NCBI GenBank assembly: GCA_937951485.1
Contig: CALEDJ010000015.1
Span: 1 to 45,310 of the forward strand
Source: an uncultured bacterium
Lineage (GTDB): Bacteria > Hydrogenedentota > Hydrogenedentia > Hydrogenedentales > CAILVY01
DNA: 45,310 bases
Direction of reading: 5' to 3'
The translations under genes were made by a program, and so were the position numbers. Shown piece by piece: positions 1 to 9,438 of this stretch (position 1 is the first letter of the stretch; every line of letters starts with the position of its first letter). The notes below the pieces were generated by a model. That model was not told the origin of the DNA. It saw only the letters and a program-made list of their open reading frames with translations, and did not search any database.

Positions 1-3000
1 GTCGCCGGGTCCAGCCACGCGATGCTGCTGAAGCCGAAGGCCTGCGCATAGGCGATATTCCCCACGCCGGGCAGGGGCACAATAACCGAGGGGAAGCCGT
101 CCGGCGCCAAATCGCGTGGCGGCCACGTGGAATAACTGGGCAGGGTCGGCTGCTTGGGCGGCGACGGATAGAACGGCGAACGCGGGAATTCAAGTTCCGC
201 ATACGGGACGCCGTCGACCGTCGTATCGCCCGGCCGCACGCTGAAGGGCACCGTTTCAAACGCATACTGAATCGCAGTGAGCTGGTCGTTGTTGGCGAGG
301 GGCGATCCGGAAAAGAAAATGCCCTCGGACATGTCCATCTGGATACCCGGTGCGAACAGATTGAAGAAACGGTACCCCATAATCCCGAAGATATCCTGCG
401 ACAGCGGAGTCACCTGCACAATCCGCGGCGGGTCCATCCACAGGCTGAAGAATGTCAAGCCGCCGGTCCCCACGAGATTTTCGACGCTCATCCCATACCG
501 TGCGGCCAGCGCCACAATCCACGGGTCCGTCGTCGGGGGAATCTGGGCGGGATGGATATAGGTTTCTTTCGCGTAAGTATTGTACGTGCTGTAAGTCAAC
601 ACGAGATCATGCACGTCAATGCCGAAGCGAATGGGCTTGACGTTGTCCTGGTTGTGCAGGCGTTCATGCCACCAGGGCTGCGGCGCTATTATCTGACCGT
701 TCACCGTATCCAGGGCGGGCGCGTCCTGCCAGTAGGGCGTGGGGCTGTCAATGTACATGTTGCTGGTGAGGATGCCGCCGTCCCAATGGCCGCCGTGGCG
801 CGGGTTCCACCTGCGTGGCTCGATGAACGCGCGGAAATCCGCGCCCAGTTTCATGCCGACCCCATCGCCCGTCCGCCCGGACACATCCTGAAAGCCGCTG
901 TCCGTGCGCAGCACGACGAAATAGTCCGGCACAGAAAGGAATCCGGGTAATGCATCCGGCGTCCCCTCGAAAAATCCTTTGCATGGCGGCTCCGGACTGA
1001 AACTCCGGCGGCGTCCGCCCGCAAAGCGCAGGCGGATTTTCCACCACGGATCGCCGCCGCCCGGCGGAAACGGAATGTACTCCCATTGGTTCACGCCGGG
1101 GTTGACAAAGCCACCCTGCGGTACTCGTTCCGGAATCATGGGATAGTCTGTAAAGGTAACACCGAAGGTGGTTCCGGAGGGGTCCACCGGCGCCGGTGGG
1201 GTAAAGATGCCGTCGGCGTCGCAGTTGGCAATGGGATATCCGCAGTTGTCACTGCCGCCGGTGTCGTAATACAACCATGCGCCATTGAAAGAATAATCCG
1301 ATTGCACCGCAAAATCCCATGTGCCGCTGAACGCGGTGGTCATGCTCTCCAGCGCTTCGTTCGGATCGAAGCCGCCGTTGCCCGGCGGCCCGTAGGGATC
1401 GCCGCCGATGTCCGTCAGAATCAGGTTGATTTCCGTCGGCTGATGCGTGCATTCGCCGTGCATGTTGATACCGAGCACCGGCACCCAGGCGTCCACCGAG
1501 AAGAGCCGGCGGATGTCCAGCCATTCCCCGCTCACCACCTGGATGAACGTGTCGGAGATGTCCCATCGGGGCCGCGTGTGCTCCGGCACCGGCGTGTACA
1601 TCTTGTTCTGCCAGTTCCACACGTTGTGCCACCGGCCTGGCTCATAACTGTAAATAATATCACCCGTAATATCGAAAACATCGAAACCCGACGAATAACC
1701 GCACGCCTCCATCAGGAAATTCGGCGGCGATGCGAAGAAATCCGGACTGTAACTGTCCGCCGGAGCACCTTCCTCAGTGCGCGGAAATTCTCCGATAATA
1801 TATTGGTCGTGCGGGTACGCGGCATCCAGCGCAATCAGCGCATTCGACACCGGCGGTCCGCTCCAGGGCTGCATGAAAGCGCTCGTAACGGTGATGCCGA
1901 AGGTCTGTGTCGAAGCCCACGTTGATGTCAAGCGCACCGCCACGATGTAGCCGCGGCCCGGGTCCGGACCGGCAATCACCCAGTTCAGCACGGCGCTCAG
2001 TGCATCGAACGAATCCGCTTTGTAAAGCGGCGCCCCGGGGTAGTTGTCAGTCGTCTGCAAGAAGGGAAAATAAGGATTATCGGGCGAAATGCGTCCGAAT
2101 GGGTCGGAAAAACGGAACCCGAAAGGCTGCGCCGGGAAGAAATTGATCGCTGTCGCCGTTTCATGCGCAGTGCCGCGCGGCTGGGGGCGCGGATCCAAAG
2201 CGAAGTTCAGCCGGTAAATGCCGTCATTGAATTCGTACCGGCCAACAAAGTTCGGCATCTCATACGGCACGCCATTGTGGCGCCACCGCAGCATCGGCGT
2301 GCCCGGTTCGATGATGAAGCCGGAAGTGGGCAGTCCCTGGAATCCGCCTTGACGCCATACATAGCGCCCGTCGTACGCGAAGCGGTCGAAGGCCCGGTCC
2401 GGTTCGCCGGCGGGGCCGTTGTCCACGAACAAGCCGAACTCCAGAATATCCTGCTCGCGCGGCCCCACGCTGCGCGAATAGCCTCGGTTTAGAGCGGTGT
2501 CGCTGTGCATCTGAAATTCCAGCATCGTCAACACACGCGGCGCGGGGTTGTCCGGGCTGTAGGACATATTGATGTGGAACAGCGGCACCCAGTCGTTCAA
2601 CGGCACCAGGGCCATCGAATCCTGATCACAGATGAGATCCGTCGCCTCGAAATTCGCTGTTTCCTCGGTTACGGTGACCGTGCGGTCGTTGTCCGGACTT
2701 TCCGGGTCCGGTTCGATGTACGGCTGCGGCACCGGGCACTGACCCTCCTCATCAATACTGCCGAGGTCGGGATCGGGAGAAGGGCACCAGTAAAAAACGT
2801 TCGGGTCGGTTGCGCTTTGCAGCCGCACCCGCATACCGACCACGTATTCCCCCGCAGCGCGCATGAAGGGATAATCCCGCCGTCCCACCACAATGAACTG
2901 GTTCGATAAGGGGGTGCCTTGGGGAAATTCCACCGTAAACTGGATGGGAAAACACCAGATTTGATCCACCTGCTGGGCGTCCGGATCGGTGATATACCAT

Positions 3001-4916
3001 TTGATATGCGATATATAATAGCCTGCTGGCGGCTGTGTCAGGTTTCGAAAAACAAACTGCGGCGGCGTGGACGTCTCCCACGGCGAGATGGTATAGCGAA
3101 CGTTGGTGCCGAGACACGGGTCCACGTCAAATACGGCCGTTACCGCGCGGTTCCCGTTCCGTCGGACAAGACACTGATTGAAGGTCGCTATGTCATCCGC
3201 AGTCAGTCCTTCCCAGCGTACAAATGCCGAACCTTCCCGCGGGGTTGCCACCAAAAGGACATAATTCGCTTCAGGTGGCTCAATAAGGCTGTCATAAATC
3301 TGATATTCTTCTATGCAGTCATCGCCGCAGTTAATCCCGAATTCGCCCGTGGTGCCAGGTCCTGCGGGACCACGCACCGTCCCGCCTGTTCCCGGAGGCC
3401 CGCTCTTGGTCACGGTGATGACGCCCAGCGTATATGCGCTGGCGACAGCACTCCACGCGGAACAAGGCGTGGGATCGGCGTTGCAGGCGCGGATGCGGTA
3501 GAAATACCGGGTTCCGGCATTCAAGTCGGTATGCACATAAGTGCCGGTGCCTCCTGAACCTGATACGGGCGGCAGATCAGCCTGGACAACAGACCACGGC
3601 CCTCCGGCAGCCAAAGCCCACTGCAATTCAAAACGCGTTTCATTCGCGGAATTGTCCTGCCACCGTATGCGCAATTGCGACCGGCCGAACAATGCAGGGT
3701 CATCACTGGGGACCGCCTCTACCCGCAGATTGCTCGGCGCGAACGGTCCTTTTTCAAACTTCGCCTGGATGGTTTTATCCTCGTCCATACGCACGGGGAT
3801 TTCGCCGCTTTCATCGGCGGCTTTGTCTCCCCACGATTCGAGTTTTGACAACTCATCCGGAATCGCTTTCAGCGTGACCGTCGTGTCGAAGGGATATTCT
3901 TCGGAGCAATCGCCCGGGCAGTCAATGCCGTCGGCGACGACGCGGCCTGTTCCCGTGGTGCCGCTGATTTCAACGATCAGGACGGCGTGGGTGGCGCCGG
4001 CGACCGGCCCGGCGTAGTCGGATGTGCCGTCGGCGTTATAAGCGTTCACGCGGTAGTAATAGCGCCGGCCGGAATGCAGTCCCGTGTGGAGGTATTCCGT
4101 GCTGCTGAGGGGGCTGTCGGGCACGGGCGCGAACGCGCCGTCGGCGGCGTCGCTCCATTCAAGATGGTAGCCGGTGGCGCCACTTTCGGCGTTCCACCGC
4201 ACCATGATCTGTTGCGCGGATTGCCCCTCGGCGTTCAATCCGGTCGGCGCGTTCGGGGTTTTTTTCTCGACGCCTTCCGGTTTCGTCGGCTGGAGGCAGA
4301 CATCATCGAGGAAGAAATTGGTCACGCCGCCTGCCTGAGTGCGCGCCTCGAAGCGCAAGATGTGGGACGCACCGTCGGCGAAGGATGTCACGTCCACGGT
4401 CACGAGGCGATAGTCCGCGAATGACCTCTGGTCTGCCTCGGTCGCCTGAAAGACCAGCACATCATCCAGGAAGGCTTGAAAACGGCCGGTCGTCTCGGCG
4501 ACGGGGATGGCCAGATAGAACTGGAGGGAGGCGACGTCCGCTTCGGGAATGACGACTTCCTGCCATAGGGCGCCCTCGGTGTTCTCCTCCGCATTGCCCC
4601 CGAACCACGCCCACCATTCGCCGCTGAATGCGCGGCTGTCGCCGTCATCCGCTGCGCTGCTGCGGATGAACTCGATGCCCGCCGCGGTCTCCTGCCAGTA
4701 GGGCGATGCCGCGCCGCTCTCGAAGCCCGCGTCTGCAAGCAGATTCTCCGCGCAAAGGATGCGCGGCGCGCTTTTTGTCGCCGCAGTCGTATGCGCCGTG
4801 GCGGCGGGCGTCGTATCCGCCGCCTGCACTGCGCGCCAGGGCGGCGACGCCGTCAGTCCGACCACAACCACGATGGCCGCAAGGGCCAGGCATACCGTCA
4901 CGCCGTTCCTGAGCAT
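1..4916 (-). CDS. giant secreted FN3-domain protein, N-terminal part (C-terminus beyond window)
   Basis: One uninterrupted minus-strand frame runs from an ATG at 4916 off the left edge, at least 1638 codons. An in-frame GTG at 4919 is the other possible start; AAGGAG lies 9 nt before the GTG and 12 nt before the ATG. Residues 1-32 look like a signal peptide (MLRNGV, a hydrophobic LALAAIVVVVGL core, then a small-residue cleavage region). Residues about 45-165 resemble a jelly-roll carbohydrate-binding module. Two fibronectin type III units follow (each ending in a YYYRV- or YFYRIRA-like strand), each trailed by a Cys-containing Gly/Thr-rich domain (CPGDCSEEYPF, CGDDCIEEYQI) of the InlB-like bacterial repeat kind. 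The rest (from about residue 600) is rich in W, P, Y and D, and I do not recognise it. Probably exported and cell-surface or extracellular; function unknown. It has its own sigma-70 promoter. Confidence 0.8.
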   Translation of the reverse strand, partial: MLRNGVTVCLALAAIVVVVGLTASPPWRAVQAADTTPAATAHTTAATKSAPRILCAENLLADAGFESGAASPYWQETAAGIEFIRSSAADDGDSRAFSGEWWAWFGGNAEENTEGALWQEVVIPEADVASLQFYLAIPVAETTGRFQAFLDDVLVFQATEADQRSFADYRLVTVDVTSFADGASHILRFEARTQAGGVTNFFLDDVCLQPTKPEGVEKKTPNAPTGLNAEGQSAQQIMVRWNAESGATGYHLEWSDAADGAFAPVPDSPLSSTEYLHTGLHSGRRYYYRVNAYNADGTSDYAGPVAGATHAVLIVEISGTTGTGRVVADGIDCPGDCSEEYPFDTTVTLKAIPDELSKLESWGDKAADESGEIPVRMDEDKTIQAKFEKGPFAPSNLRVEAVPSDDPALFGRSQLRIRWQDNSANETRFELQWALAAGGPWSVVQADLPPVSGSGGTGTYVHTDLNAGTRYFYRIRACNADPTPCSAWSAVASAYTLGVITVTKSGPPGTGGTVRGPAGPGTTGEFGINCGDDCIEEYQIYDSLIEPPEANYVLLVATPREGSAFVRWEGLTADDIATFNQCLVRRNGNRAVTAVFDVDPCLGTNVRYTISPWETSTPPQFVFRNLTQPPAGYYISHIKWYITDPDAQQVDQIWCFPIQFTVEFPQGTPLSNQFIVVGRRDYPFMRAAGEYVVGMRVRLQSATDPNVFYWCPSPDPDLGSIDEEGQCPVPQPYIEPDPESPDNDRTVTVTEETANFEATDLICDQDSMALVPLNDWVPLFHINMSYSPDNPAPRVLTMLEFQMHSDTALNRGYSRSVGPREQDILEFGLFVDNGPAGEPDRAFDRFAYDGRYVWRQGGFQGLPTSGFIIEPGTPMLRWRHNGVPYEMPNFVGRYEFNDGIYRLNFALDPRPQPRGTAHETATAINFFPAQPFGFRFSDPFGRISPDNPYFPFLQTTDNYPGAPLYKADSFDALSAVLNWVIAGPDPGRGYIVAVRLTSTWASTQTFGITVTSAFMQPWSGPPVSNALIALDAAYPHDQYIIGEFPRTEEGAPADSYSPDFFASPPNFLMEACGYSSGFDVFDITGDIIYSYEPGRWHNVWNWQNKMYTPVPEHTRPRWDISDTFIQVVSGEWLDIRRLFSVDAWVPVLGINMHGECTHQPTEINLILTDIGGDPYGPPGNGGFDPNEALESMTTAFSGTWDFAVQSDYSFNGAWLYYDTGGSDNCGYPIANCDADGIFTPPAPVDPSGTTFGVTFTDYPMIPERVPQGGFVNPGVNQWEYIPFPPGGGDPWWKIRLRFAGGRRRSFSPEPPCKGFFEGTPDALPGFLSVPDYFVVLRTDSGFQDVSGRTGDGVGMKLGADFRAFIEPRRWNPRHGGHWDGGILTSNMYIDSPTPYWQDAPALDTVNGQIIAPQPWWHERLHNQDNVKPIRFGIDVHDLVLTYSTYNTYAKETYIHPAQIPPTTDPWIVALAARYGMSVENLVGTGGLTFFSLWMDPPRIVQVTPLSQDIFGIMGYRFFNLFAPGIQMDMSEGIFFSGSPLANNDQLTAIQYAFETVPFSVRPGDTTVDGVPYAELEFPRSPFYPSPPKQPTLPSYSTWPPRDLAPDGFPSVIVPLPGVGNIAYAQAFGFSSIAWLDPA

Positions 4917-5167
4917 CACGTTGATAGTCTCCTTGAGCAGGAAAAAATCCCACCCCCGCGCCGTATTGCGACACGTACCGAATCCATCTTTGTTGTATCA
5001 CCCGTTATCCGCCGGACACACCGCGACACCACGCGCCACAGCCGATTCTCCTGAGGAATCTCGTGAATCACCTCAATTGCTTTCGCACACGCACCACGCA
5101 GTCGCTCCTGACACACCCGGCAGGACGTTTCAAAACATGTATGATTCCCCACCTATTTCCTTCGCTT
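4917..5167 (-). other. about 240-nt transcribed leader of the giant secreted protein
   Basis: Between the promoter at 5168-5196 and the start at 4916/4919 lies an unusually long leader. It holds a 78-codon open frame (GTG at 5152, AAGGAA about 5 nt upstream, stop TGA at 4918-4916) whose stop overlaps the GTG/ATG start of the large gene, so translational coupling is possible. Its Cys/Arg-rich product (CRVCQERLRGAC near the N-terminus) matches nothing I know. It may be a leader peptide or chance; no known riboswitch fold was recognised. Confidence 0.3.
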
Positions 5168-5196
5168 TTTATAGCATAGCCCCGAGCAGGTGTCAA
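5168..5196 (-). promoter_or_regulatory. sigma-70 promoter for the giant secreted protein
   Basis: On the minus strand a perfect -35 TTGACA (5196-5191) and a -10 TATAAA (5173-5168) are separated by exactly 17 nt. It points toward the gene starting at 4916, which is the only downstream gene. Confidence 0.75.
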
Positions 5197-5367
5197 TAGA
5201 GAAACTCCCTGCAATTGCCTTACGCACTTGAAGTTAAGTGTCTGATAACGCAGCCGGTGGATAGCAGAATTCATTTTTTTTGTAAATCATATCCCAAAAA
5301 CAATCGAATCCCACGCCATCCCCGTCCTGTTCAACTGCCCGCACCAAGCCTTCCTACGGTCCTGGTA

Positions 5368-5402
5368 GTATACCCGGCCGCCCAAGCGCCTGCAAGCAAA
5401 AA
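5368..5402. repeat. 35-bp direct repeat, copy 1
   Basis: A 35-nt stretch beginning GTATACCCGGCCGCCC and ending GCAAGCAAAAA recurs without mismatch at 5433-5467 (start-to-start 65 nt). The 30-nt spacer between copies is not repeated. It lies in non-coding DNA just beyond the end of the Gld-like operon. It may be part of a dispersed genomic repeat; no mobility gene is nearby. Confidence 0.8.
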
Positions 5403-5432
5403 TTATGATCAAATCTCCCGGTCTGTTTTGAA

Positions 5433-5467
5433 GTATACCCGGCCGCCCAAGCGCCTGCAAGCAAAAA
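5433..5467. repeat. 35-bp direct repeat, copy 2
   Basis: Exact second copy of the 35-nt sequence at 5368-5402, again in non-coding DNA. Confidence 0.8.
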
Positions 5468-5607
5468 AGCGCCCGGCCTCCTTAAAACATGGATTCGAAC
5501 CGGAAGGCCATGCGCCAAGGTGCCGCCGTTTCCTGTCAGTGGCATCCCTTTCCTCCTTGCTGTCCGTGTGCGTCTGTGCTTGTCCGCGCCAATGCGGCGC
5601 GCAGGGC

Positions 5608-7449
5608 CTACAGATCGCGCAAACCGCCCAACAACTCCCGCACGGTTTCGATGATATCCTGCCGCACACGATAGACACCGGGCCGGGCGTCGCTGGCGGC
5701 ATAACGCCGCTGGTCTTCTCCCGGCACGGGATTGCCGATGGTCAGCGGTCCGTGGCGCTCGGGTCTTGCATTCGGGTCCTTCTCATCGTGCGTTGTCACA
5801 TAAACGGAAAAGATGGGATGGTCCAGACCGGTGTTGGGATGTTCCTCGGGTTTTACGGCCACACCCGCGGCAAAAAGTGGACTGAGCGCATCCAAAAGAG
5901 CGAGTACGTCGCTCTGGTTGCCAAGCGCTTTGCTTTCCGGATTCTTCACCACCCACCGTCCGTGGATTTTTTCCAGCACATAGCCCCTGCCCTCGAACTG
6001 GAATTCGAGTTTGACGGCGTGGGGCTTCGGAAATCGGAACAGGTCGCGGGACTGGAACTGCGCGAGGTCAGTGCGGATGCGCTCGACCTGCCCCCGCGCC
6101 GCCTGCATGATGGCCCCGGTGTCCTGGGTGACATAGAAATAGGCGTCATCCACGGGATGCCGCTTTATGCGGATTACGCCTGGTTCCCCTCCATCGGTGA
6201 AACGCACGGTGATGGTCGTTTCGGGGGCATCGAGGCCGTACTGCGCCAAGTCGCCCTCCTGAAAGATGGCCCCTTCGACCATCTTGAGCGCTGCAACATA
6301 CTCGGAGACGACGCCCTGGTCCGTCGGGGCTTCCTCGGGTCGGGTAATGCGCCAGCCTTGGGTCGCATCGTATTCCAGGAGAAAGGTTCCTTCCAAGCCG
6401 TCGTATTCGATGGCCGCGATGTCCGCGGCCTGGCGGGTCAGCAGGCGGCGTTCGCGGAAAGCATCGGGGATTTTCGGAAAGAGGCTCAGCATGTGCGCGT
6501 CCAGTCGAAACACGGCTTCGCGGTCCTTGCGCTGGGCAAAAATGCGCGTGCCGCCGCCGGCTTCGTCCACATCGCCGATGAGAATGGTCTGCGGCTTGCC
6601 GTCTTTTTCGTCGGCCACGGTGACGCGCGCCACGGGCGGATCCAGTCCGTAGGCGCTCAGGGTGACCGGATTGTCAATGAAATCTTCACCGACGCCGAAC
6701 TGAATCTCGCGCGCCAGCGCTTCGACGAGTTCCTGGTTGGCCGCGGCCTCCACGGGCGCCGTCATCCGCCACGGGGTCTCGGCGCTGTCGCGGACGACGG
6801 TCACCGCAATGGACTCTTCGCCGATTTCCGGCGGGTCTTCCAGTGTCATCGTGCCGCGGCCGGTCCATATCCAGGCAAATTCCATTCGCAGCAGCGCGGC
6901 ATTGCGGTCATTGACCAGGAAGCGGTTGCGCAAGTCTTTAAGAGAACGGTCCAATTCAAAAAACGCCTGCTTGGTCGCGAGGAATACCGGACCGTCGTCC
7001 AGCTGGGCGTACCGGTAGGTCTGGGTCGGTTCCAGGGACCCGAAGCGCAGCAGATGGTCCTTTCCATCGGCGCTGCGCGCCCGTACCGTCAGGGCGGGGT
7101 CGGCGAGTCCATACGTGGCGGGCTCGTCCACGCGCGCCAGCAGGGTGCGCTCATTGGTCAGGTGCGCGAGTTGCGCCGCCACGCGGTCCCACAGGGGCTC
7201 AAGCGGCGCAATGGCAGGCGAAGGCTTGATCATGACCCAGCCGCCCGATTCCTTGCGTCCCGCCGCTACGGGCGGTTCATCCAGCCGGTCAATCTCGACC
7301 TCGCTGATCGCCTCGGCGGGAAAATCAAAGACGCGCTTCGCTTCGCGTGCGCGCTCCGCGGCGCGGTCGCGCCGCCACTGCATGCTCCAATAGGCCGCGC
7401 ACAAAAACGCCAACGCCAGAGCCAAGGCCAGCGTGCCCTTGTACTTCAT
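5608..7449 (-). CDS. DUF4340 domain-containing membrane-anchored protein (Gld-type ABC operon)
   Basis: 613 residues from the ATG at 7449. GGAGGAAGCACCA sits directly before it, and its ATGA overlaps the stop of the upstream GldG-like gene, showing translational coupling; an in-frame ATG 26 codons earlier (7527) lies inside that gene and is less likely. One N-terminal membrane segment (MKYKGTLALALALAFLCAAY) leaves the rest outside the cytoplasm. The body holds repeated DUF4340-type units, recognisable by recurring stretches of the kind YGLDPP.A..TV.....G, LLRFGSLEPTQTYRYAQ and TRIFAQRKDREAVFRLDAH. Proteins of this family regularly close GldG/GldF/GldA-like ABC loci in Planctomycetota, Hydrogenedentota and Bacteroidota relatives; the biochemical role is unknown. 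Here it is the last of four genes, probably an extracytoplasmic partner of the transporter. Confidence 0.85.
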   Translation of the reverse strand: MKYKGTLALALALAFLCAAYWSMQWRRDRAAERAREAKRVFDFPAEAISEVEIDRLDEPPVAAGRKESGGWVMIKPSPAIAPLEPLWDRVAAQLAHLTNERTLLARVDEPATYGLADPALTVRARSADGKDHLLRFGSLEPTQTYRYAQLDDGPVFLATKQAFFELDRSLKDLRNRFLVNDRNAALLRMEFAWIWTGRGTMTLEDPPEIGEESIAVTVVRDSAETPWRMTAPVEAAANQELVEALAREIQFGVGEDFIDNPVTLSAYGLDPPVARVTVADEKDGKPQTILIGDVDEAGGGTRIFAQRKDREAVFRLDAHMLSLFPKIPDAFRERRLLTRQAADIAAIEYDGLEGTFLLEYDATQGWRITRPEEAPTDQGVVSEYVAALKMVEGAIFQEGDLAQYGLDAPETTITVRFTDGGEPGVIRIKRHPVDDAYFYVTQDTGAIMQAARGQVERIRTDLAQFQSRDLFRFPKPHAVKLEFQFEGRGYVLEKIHGRWVVKNPESKALGNQSDVLALLDALSPLFAAGVAVKPEEHPNTGLDHPIFSVYVTTHDEKDPNARPERHGPLTIGNPVPGEDQRRYAASDARPGVYRVRQDIIETVRELLGGLRDL

Positions 7450-9101
7450 TGGTGCTTCCTCCGCAGCCAGCGCATCGTCAATCCCGCCGCCGCAACCAAT
7501 TGCGCCGTAAGCAAAACGGAAATCCACGTGACGGCCCGTTTCTGCATCGGCGACAAAAACAGCGGAGGCGTTTCCTTGCCCGTTGGACGAATCGCGATCA
7601 ATTCCTCATGCTCCGTCAGCCAGGCAAAAGCGTTCAGCACGAAATTGAAATTGCCCGGCACCGCCAGCCCGTTGTTCGAGGTGATATCGGAATCACCAAC
7701 GACAATTATTCGGGCTTCGCGCGGACGCCCTCCGCCGGGAACCGCATCGCAGCGGGCCACCGCCGCCACGGCCAACGGCAACGGCCCCGGCTCATCACCT
7801 TCGTTGCGCTGCGCCTGGCCGGTCTGCGCAAAGCGCGCCACATCGCGCTCGGCCCAATAATAGGGTTTGCTGCGCAATAACGGTGTGACAATGACGCCGT
7901 CGGGAACTTTTTCCGCCGGACGCACCGTGCGGGCGGCCTGGAGCACCATGGACTGGGCGAAACCGCGCGTCACCGGGTGCTCCGCGTTGAATGCGCCGCG
8001 ATATTCCATGAATCCTTCGTCAAGATGCTGAAACGGCACATTGTCCGTGGTCAGTTCCTCCTCCCACATCTTCTCATAGCGGTCCGTCACGACAATGTCG
8101 CTGCCGATGCGGATGCCGTAGCGTTCTTCCAGCCATGGGCGCAACACTTCGCCGCCCGGCGTCTGACGCACGCTGCGCCACGGGTCCAAGAGCAGAAACA
8201 TGCGGCCGCCGTGCCGGAGATACTCTTCTATCGCAAAGAGTTCCTGCGGATGCAGATCGCCGGAGGGGTTGTTGATCACCAGCACATTGCAATCATGCGG
8301 CACTTCCGGGTCCGTGATCTTGATCGCGATGCGCTCCGGCCGATATGACTCCCCCGCCAGCAGGTTGCCCAGCATGGACGCACCGCCCGCGCTCTCGTCC
8401 AGAATATCCCGTTCGTTGTGCCCCGTAAGGAAACACACCTTGGGCTCCGCATCCCGCAATACGTTGATCAACGCGTTCGTGAAGTCGCGTTCCTCCAGAC
8501 GCGGACTGCCGCCCGACAGCGTGATCACGCGCTGGCGCGCCCCCGCGCTCACCACCACCGTCCCCTGCGGCGACGTGTGCGTGACGTTCAGCGCGTCCAA
8601 GCGCGGGCGGTCAATATGCGGGTCCAGCAATTCGACCTTCAGCAGGTCCGTGTATTTCCGGCACTGCTCCAGGAAACGCATCGTCTTGTCCCGCGCAATC
8701 AAGACCAATTCATCATGAACATTGATGAAAAAGCACGTGACGTTGACCTCGCGCGTCATCCCCTGCAGCACCTGCACCGTCTGGGGCGCAAGTTGACGTC
8801 GTCCTTCGCGCGTCAGGTCCCATGAAACATCCCACGCGGACGCCAGCGCGTACAACACCATGCAGATGCCCAGAAACAGAGCGGAGGAAAGCACGGCGTT
8901 GATGCCCCCGACGGCGCGGCCCTGCAGCATGGCGCGGCCTGCGCTCGCCCGGAGCGCCGTCACAAACCAAGCCACTCCGGCCGCAATGAAGAGCAGCAGC
9001 GGGATCAGCACCCAGATGGAAAAAGGGTCCTGCATCCACGCCAGCAGATTCAACGCCGCTGCCAGCGCCACCCAAGCCGTTATCGCCGCCACTCTCCGCA
9101 T
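7446..9101 (-). CDS. gldG-like: GldG-family ABC transporter auxiliary protein
   Basis: 551 residues. Three hydrophobic segments at the N-terminus (residues about 5-25, 28-50 and 70-90) are followed by a large soluble domain of the 'ABC-type uncharacterised transport system / gliding motility auxiliary' family (GldG, PF09822): an early LTREGRRQLAPQTVQVL motif, CFLTGHNERDI, a LVINNPSGDLHPQELFAIEE stretch and GGRMFLLLDP. A C-terminal membrane helix (TWISVLLTAQLVAAAGLT) precedes a basic tail. This is the usual GldG layout. It sits between the permease (9442) and the DUF4340 gene, with which it shares ATGA. A 340-bp repeat-rich gap separates it from the permease, unusual within such an operon. The substrate is unknown; a motility role is not implied outside Bacteroidota. 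Confidence 0.88.
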   Translation of the reverse strand: MRRVAAITAWVALAAALNLLAWMQDPFSIWVLIPLLLFIAAGVAWFVTALRASAGRAMLQGRAVGGINAVLSSALFLGICMVLYALASAWDVSWDLTREGRRQLAPQTVQVLQGMTREVNVTCFFINVHDELVLIARDKTMRFLEQCRKYTDLLKVELLDPHIDRPRLDALNVTHTSPQGTVVVSAGARQRVITLSGGSPRLEERDFTNALINVLRDAEPKVCFLTGHNERDILDESAGGASMLGNLLAGESYRPERIAIKITDPEVPHDCNVLVINNPSGDLHPQELFAIEEYLRHGGRMFLLLDPWRSVRQTPGGEVLRPWLEERYGIRIGSDIVVTDRYEKMWEEELTTDNVPFQHLDEGFMEYRGAFNAEHPVTRGFAQSMVLQAARTVRPAEKVPDGVIVTPLLRSKPYYWAERDVARFAQTGQAQRNEGDEPGPLPLAVAAVARCDAVPGGGRPREARIIVVGDSDITSNNGLAVPGNFNFVLNAFAWLTEHEELIAIRPTGKETPPLFLSPMQKRAVTWISVLLTAQLVAAAGLTMRWLRRKHQ

Positions 9102-9202
9102 TTTATCATCCCAATGAACCTATTTTCCTAAGAAGGAAAACAAGTCACGTTTTGGCCGACCGGCATACCCTTTGGAATCAACACACATAACACTTTCTTC
9201 TC

Positions 9203-9306
9203 GTCATTGCGAGCGGGGCGGCGATCTGCGCCGCTGAGCGAAGCAACCTGAGGCGGACTCTCTATCCAGATTGCCGCGCTACGCTTCCCTTCGCTCGCAA
9301 TTACGG
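9203..9306. repeat. palindromic dispersed-repeat-like element (MITE/REP type)
   Basis: The left end (TCATTGCGAGCG) and right end (CGCTCGCAATTAC) are inverted copies with one mismatch, enclosing GC-rich internal segments that can also fold (GGCGGCGATCTGCGCCGC). Elements beginning with this CATTGCGAGCG word are widespread as dispersed repeats in many bacterial genomes. No coding capacity; probably mobilised in trans if mobile at all. Confidence 0.55.
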
Positions 9307-9316
9307 AGTTATGCGG

Positions 9317-9344
9317 AGTGATTGCTTCAGTCGGCTAAAATGTT
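9317..9344. repeat. 28-bp dispersed sequence, copy 1
   Basis: AGTGATTGCTTCAGTCGGCT followed by AAAATGTT. It matches 43953-43980 in 24 of 28 positions; all four differences are transitions. It directly follows the palindromic element. Confidence 0.5.
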
Positions 9345-9382
9345 GTGAAAGCGAAATGCGACACAGTGAAAAGGAACTACTC

Positions 9383-9438
9383 CGCATTCCGCGTTCCGCA
9401 TTCCGCATTCCGCGTTCCGCATTCCGCGTTCCGCATTC
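9383..9438. repeat. heptanucleotide tandem array (8 units)
   Basis: Eight consecutive 7-nt units alternate between CGCATTC and CGCGTTC, in the order A-B-A-A-B-A-B-A (A = CGCATTC). The array ends three bases from the permease stop codon. The copy number may vary by slippage; with 7-nt units this lies outside the reading frame of the adjacent gene. Confidence 0.85.

Larger units (their letters stand above)
5197..5607. other. gene-free interval with a two-copy 35-bp repeat
   Basis: This stretch separates the promoter of the giant gene from the end of the DUF4340 gene. Apart from the direct repeat at 5368 and 5433 I see no credible gene. The open frames crossing it on the plus strand are shadows of the minus-strand DUF4340 gene extended into non-coding DNA. 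Confidence 0.6.

Noticed and set aside
5485-5510. GGTTCGAATCC on the minus strand, resembling a tRNA T-loop.
   Set aside because: The flanking bases do not form a T-stem or an acceptor stem, and no anticodon arm is found upstream, so there is no tRNA.
5215-7860. An 881-codon plus-strand open frame.
   Set aside because: It is the antisense shadow of the DUF4340 and GldG-like genes, which have clear domains and ribosome sites; the plus-strand translation has no family resemblance.
9383-9438. Heptanucleotide array considered as a CRISPR-like array.
   Set aside because: Units are only 7 nt with no spacers, so it is a simple tandem repeat. No CRISPR array or cas gene is seen in the window.
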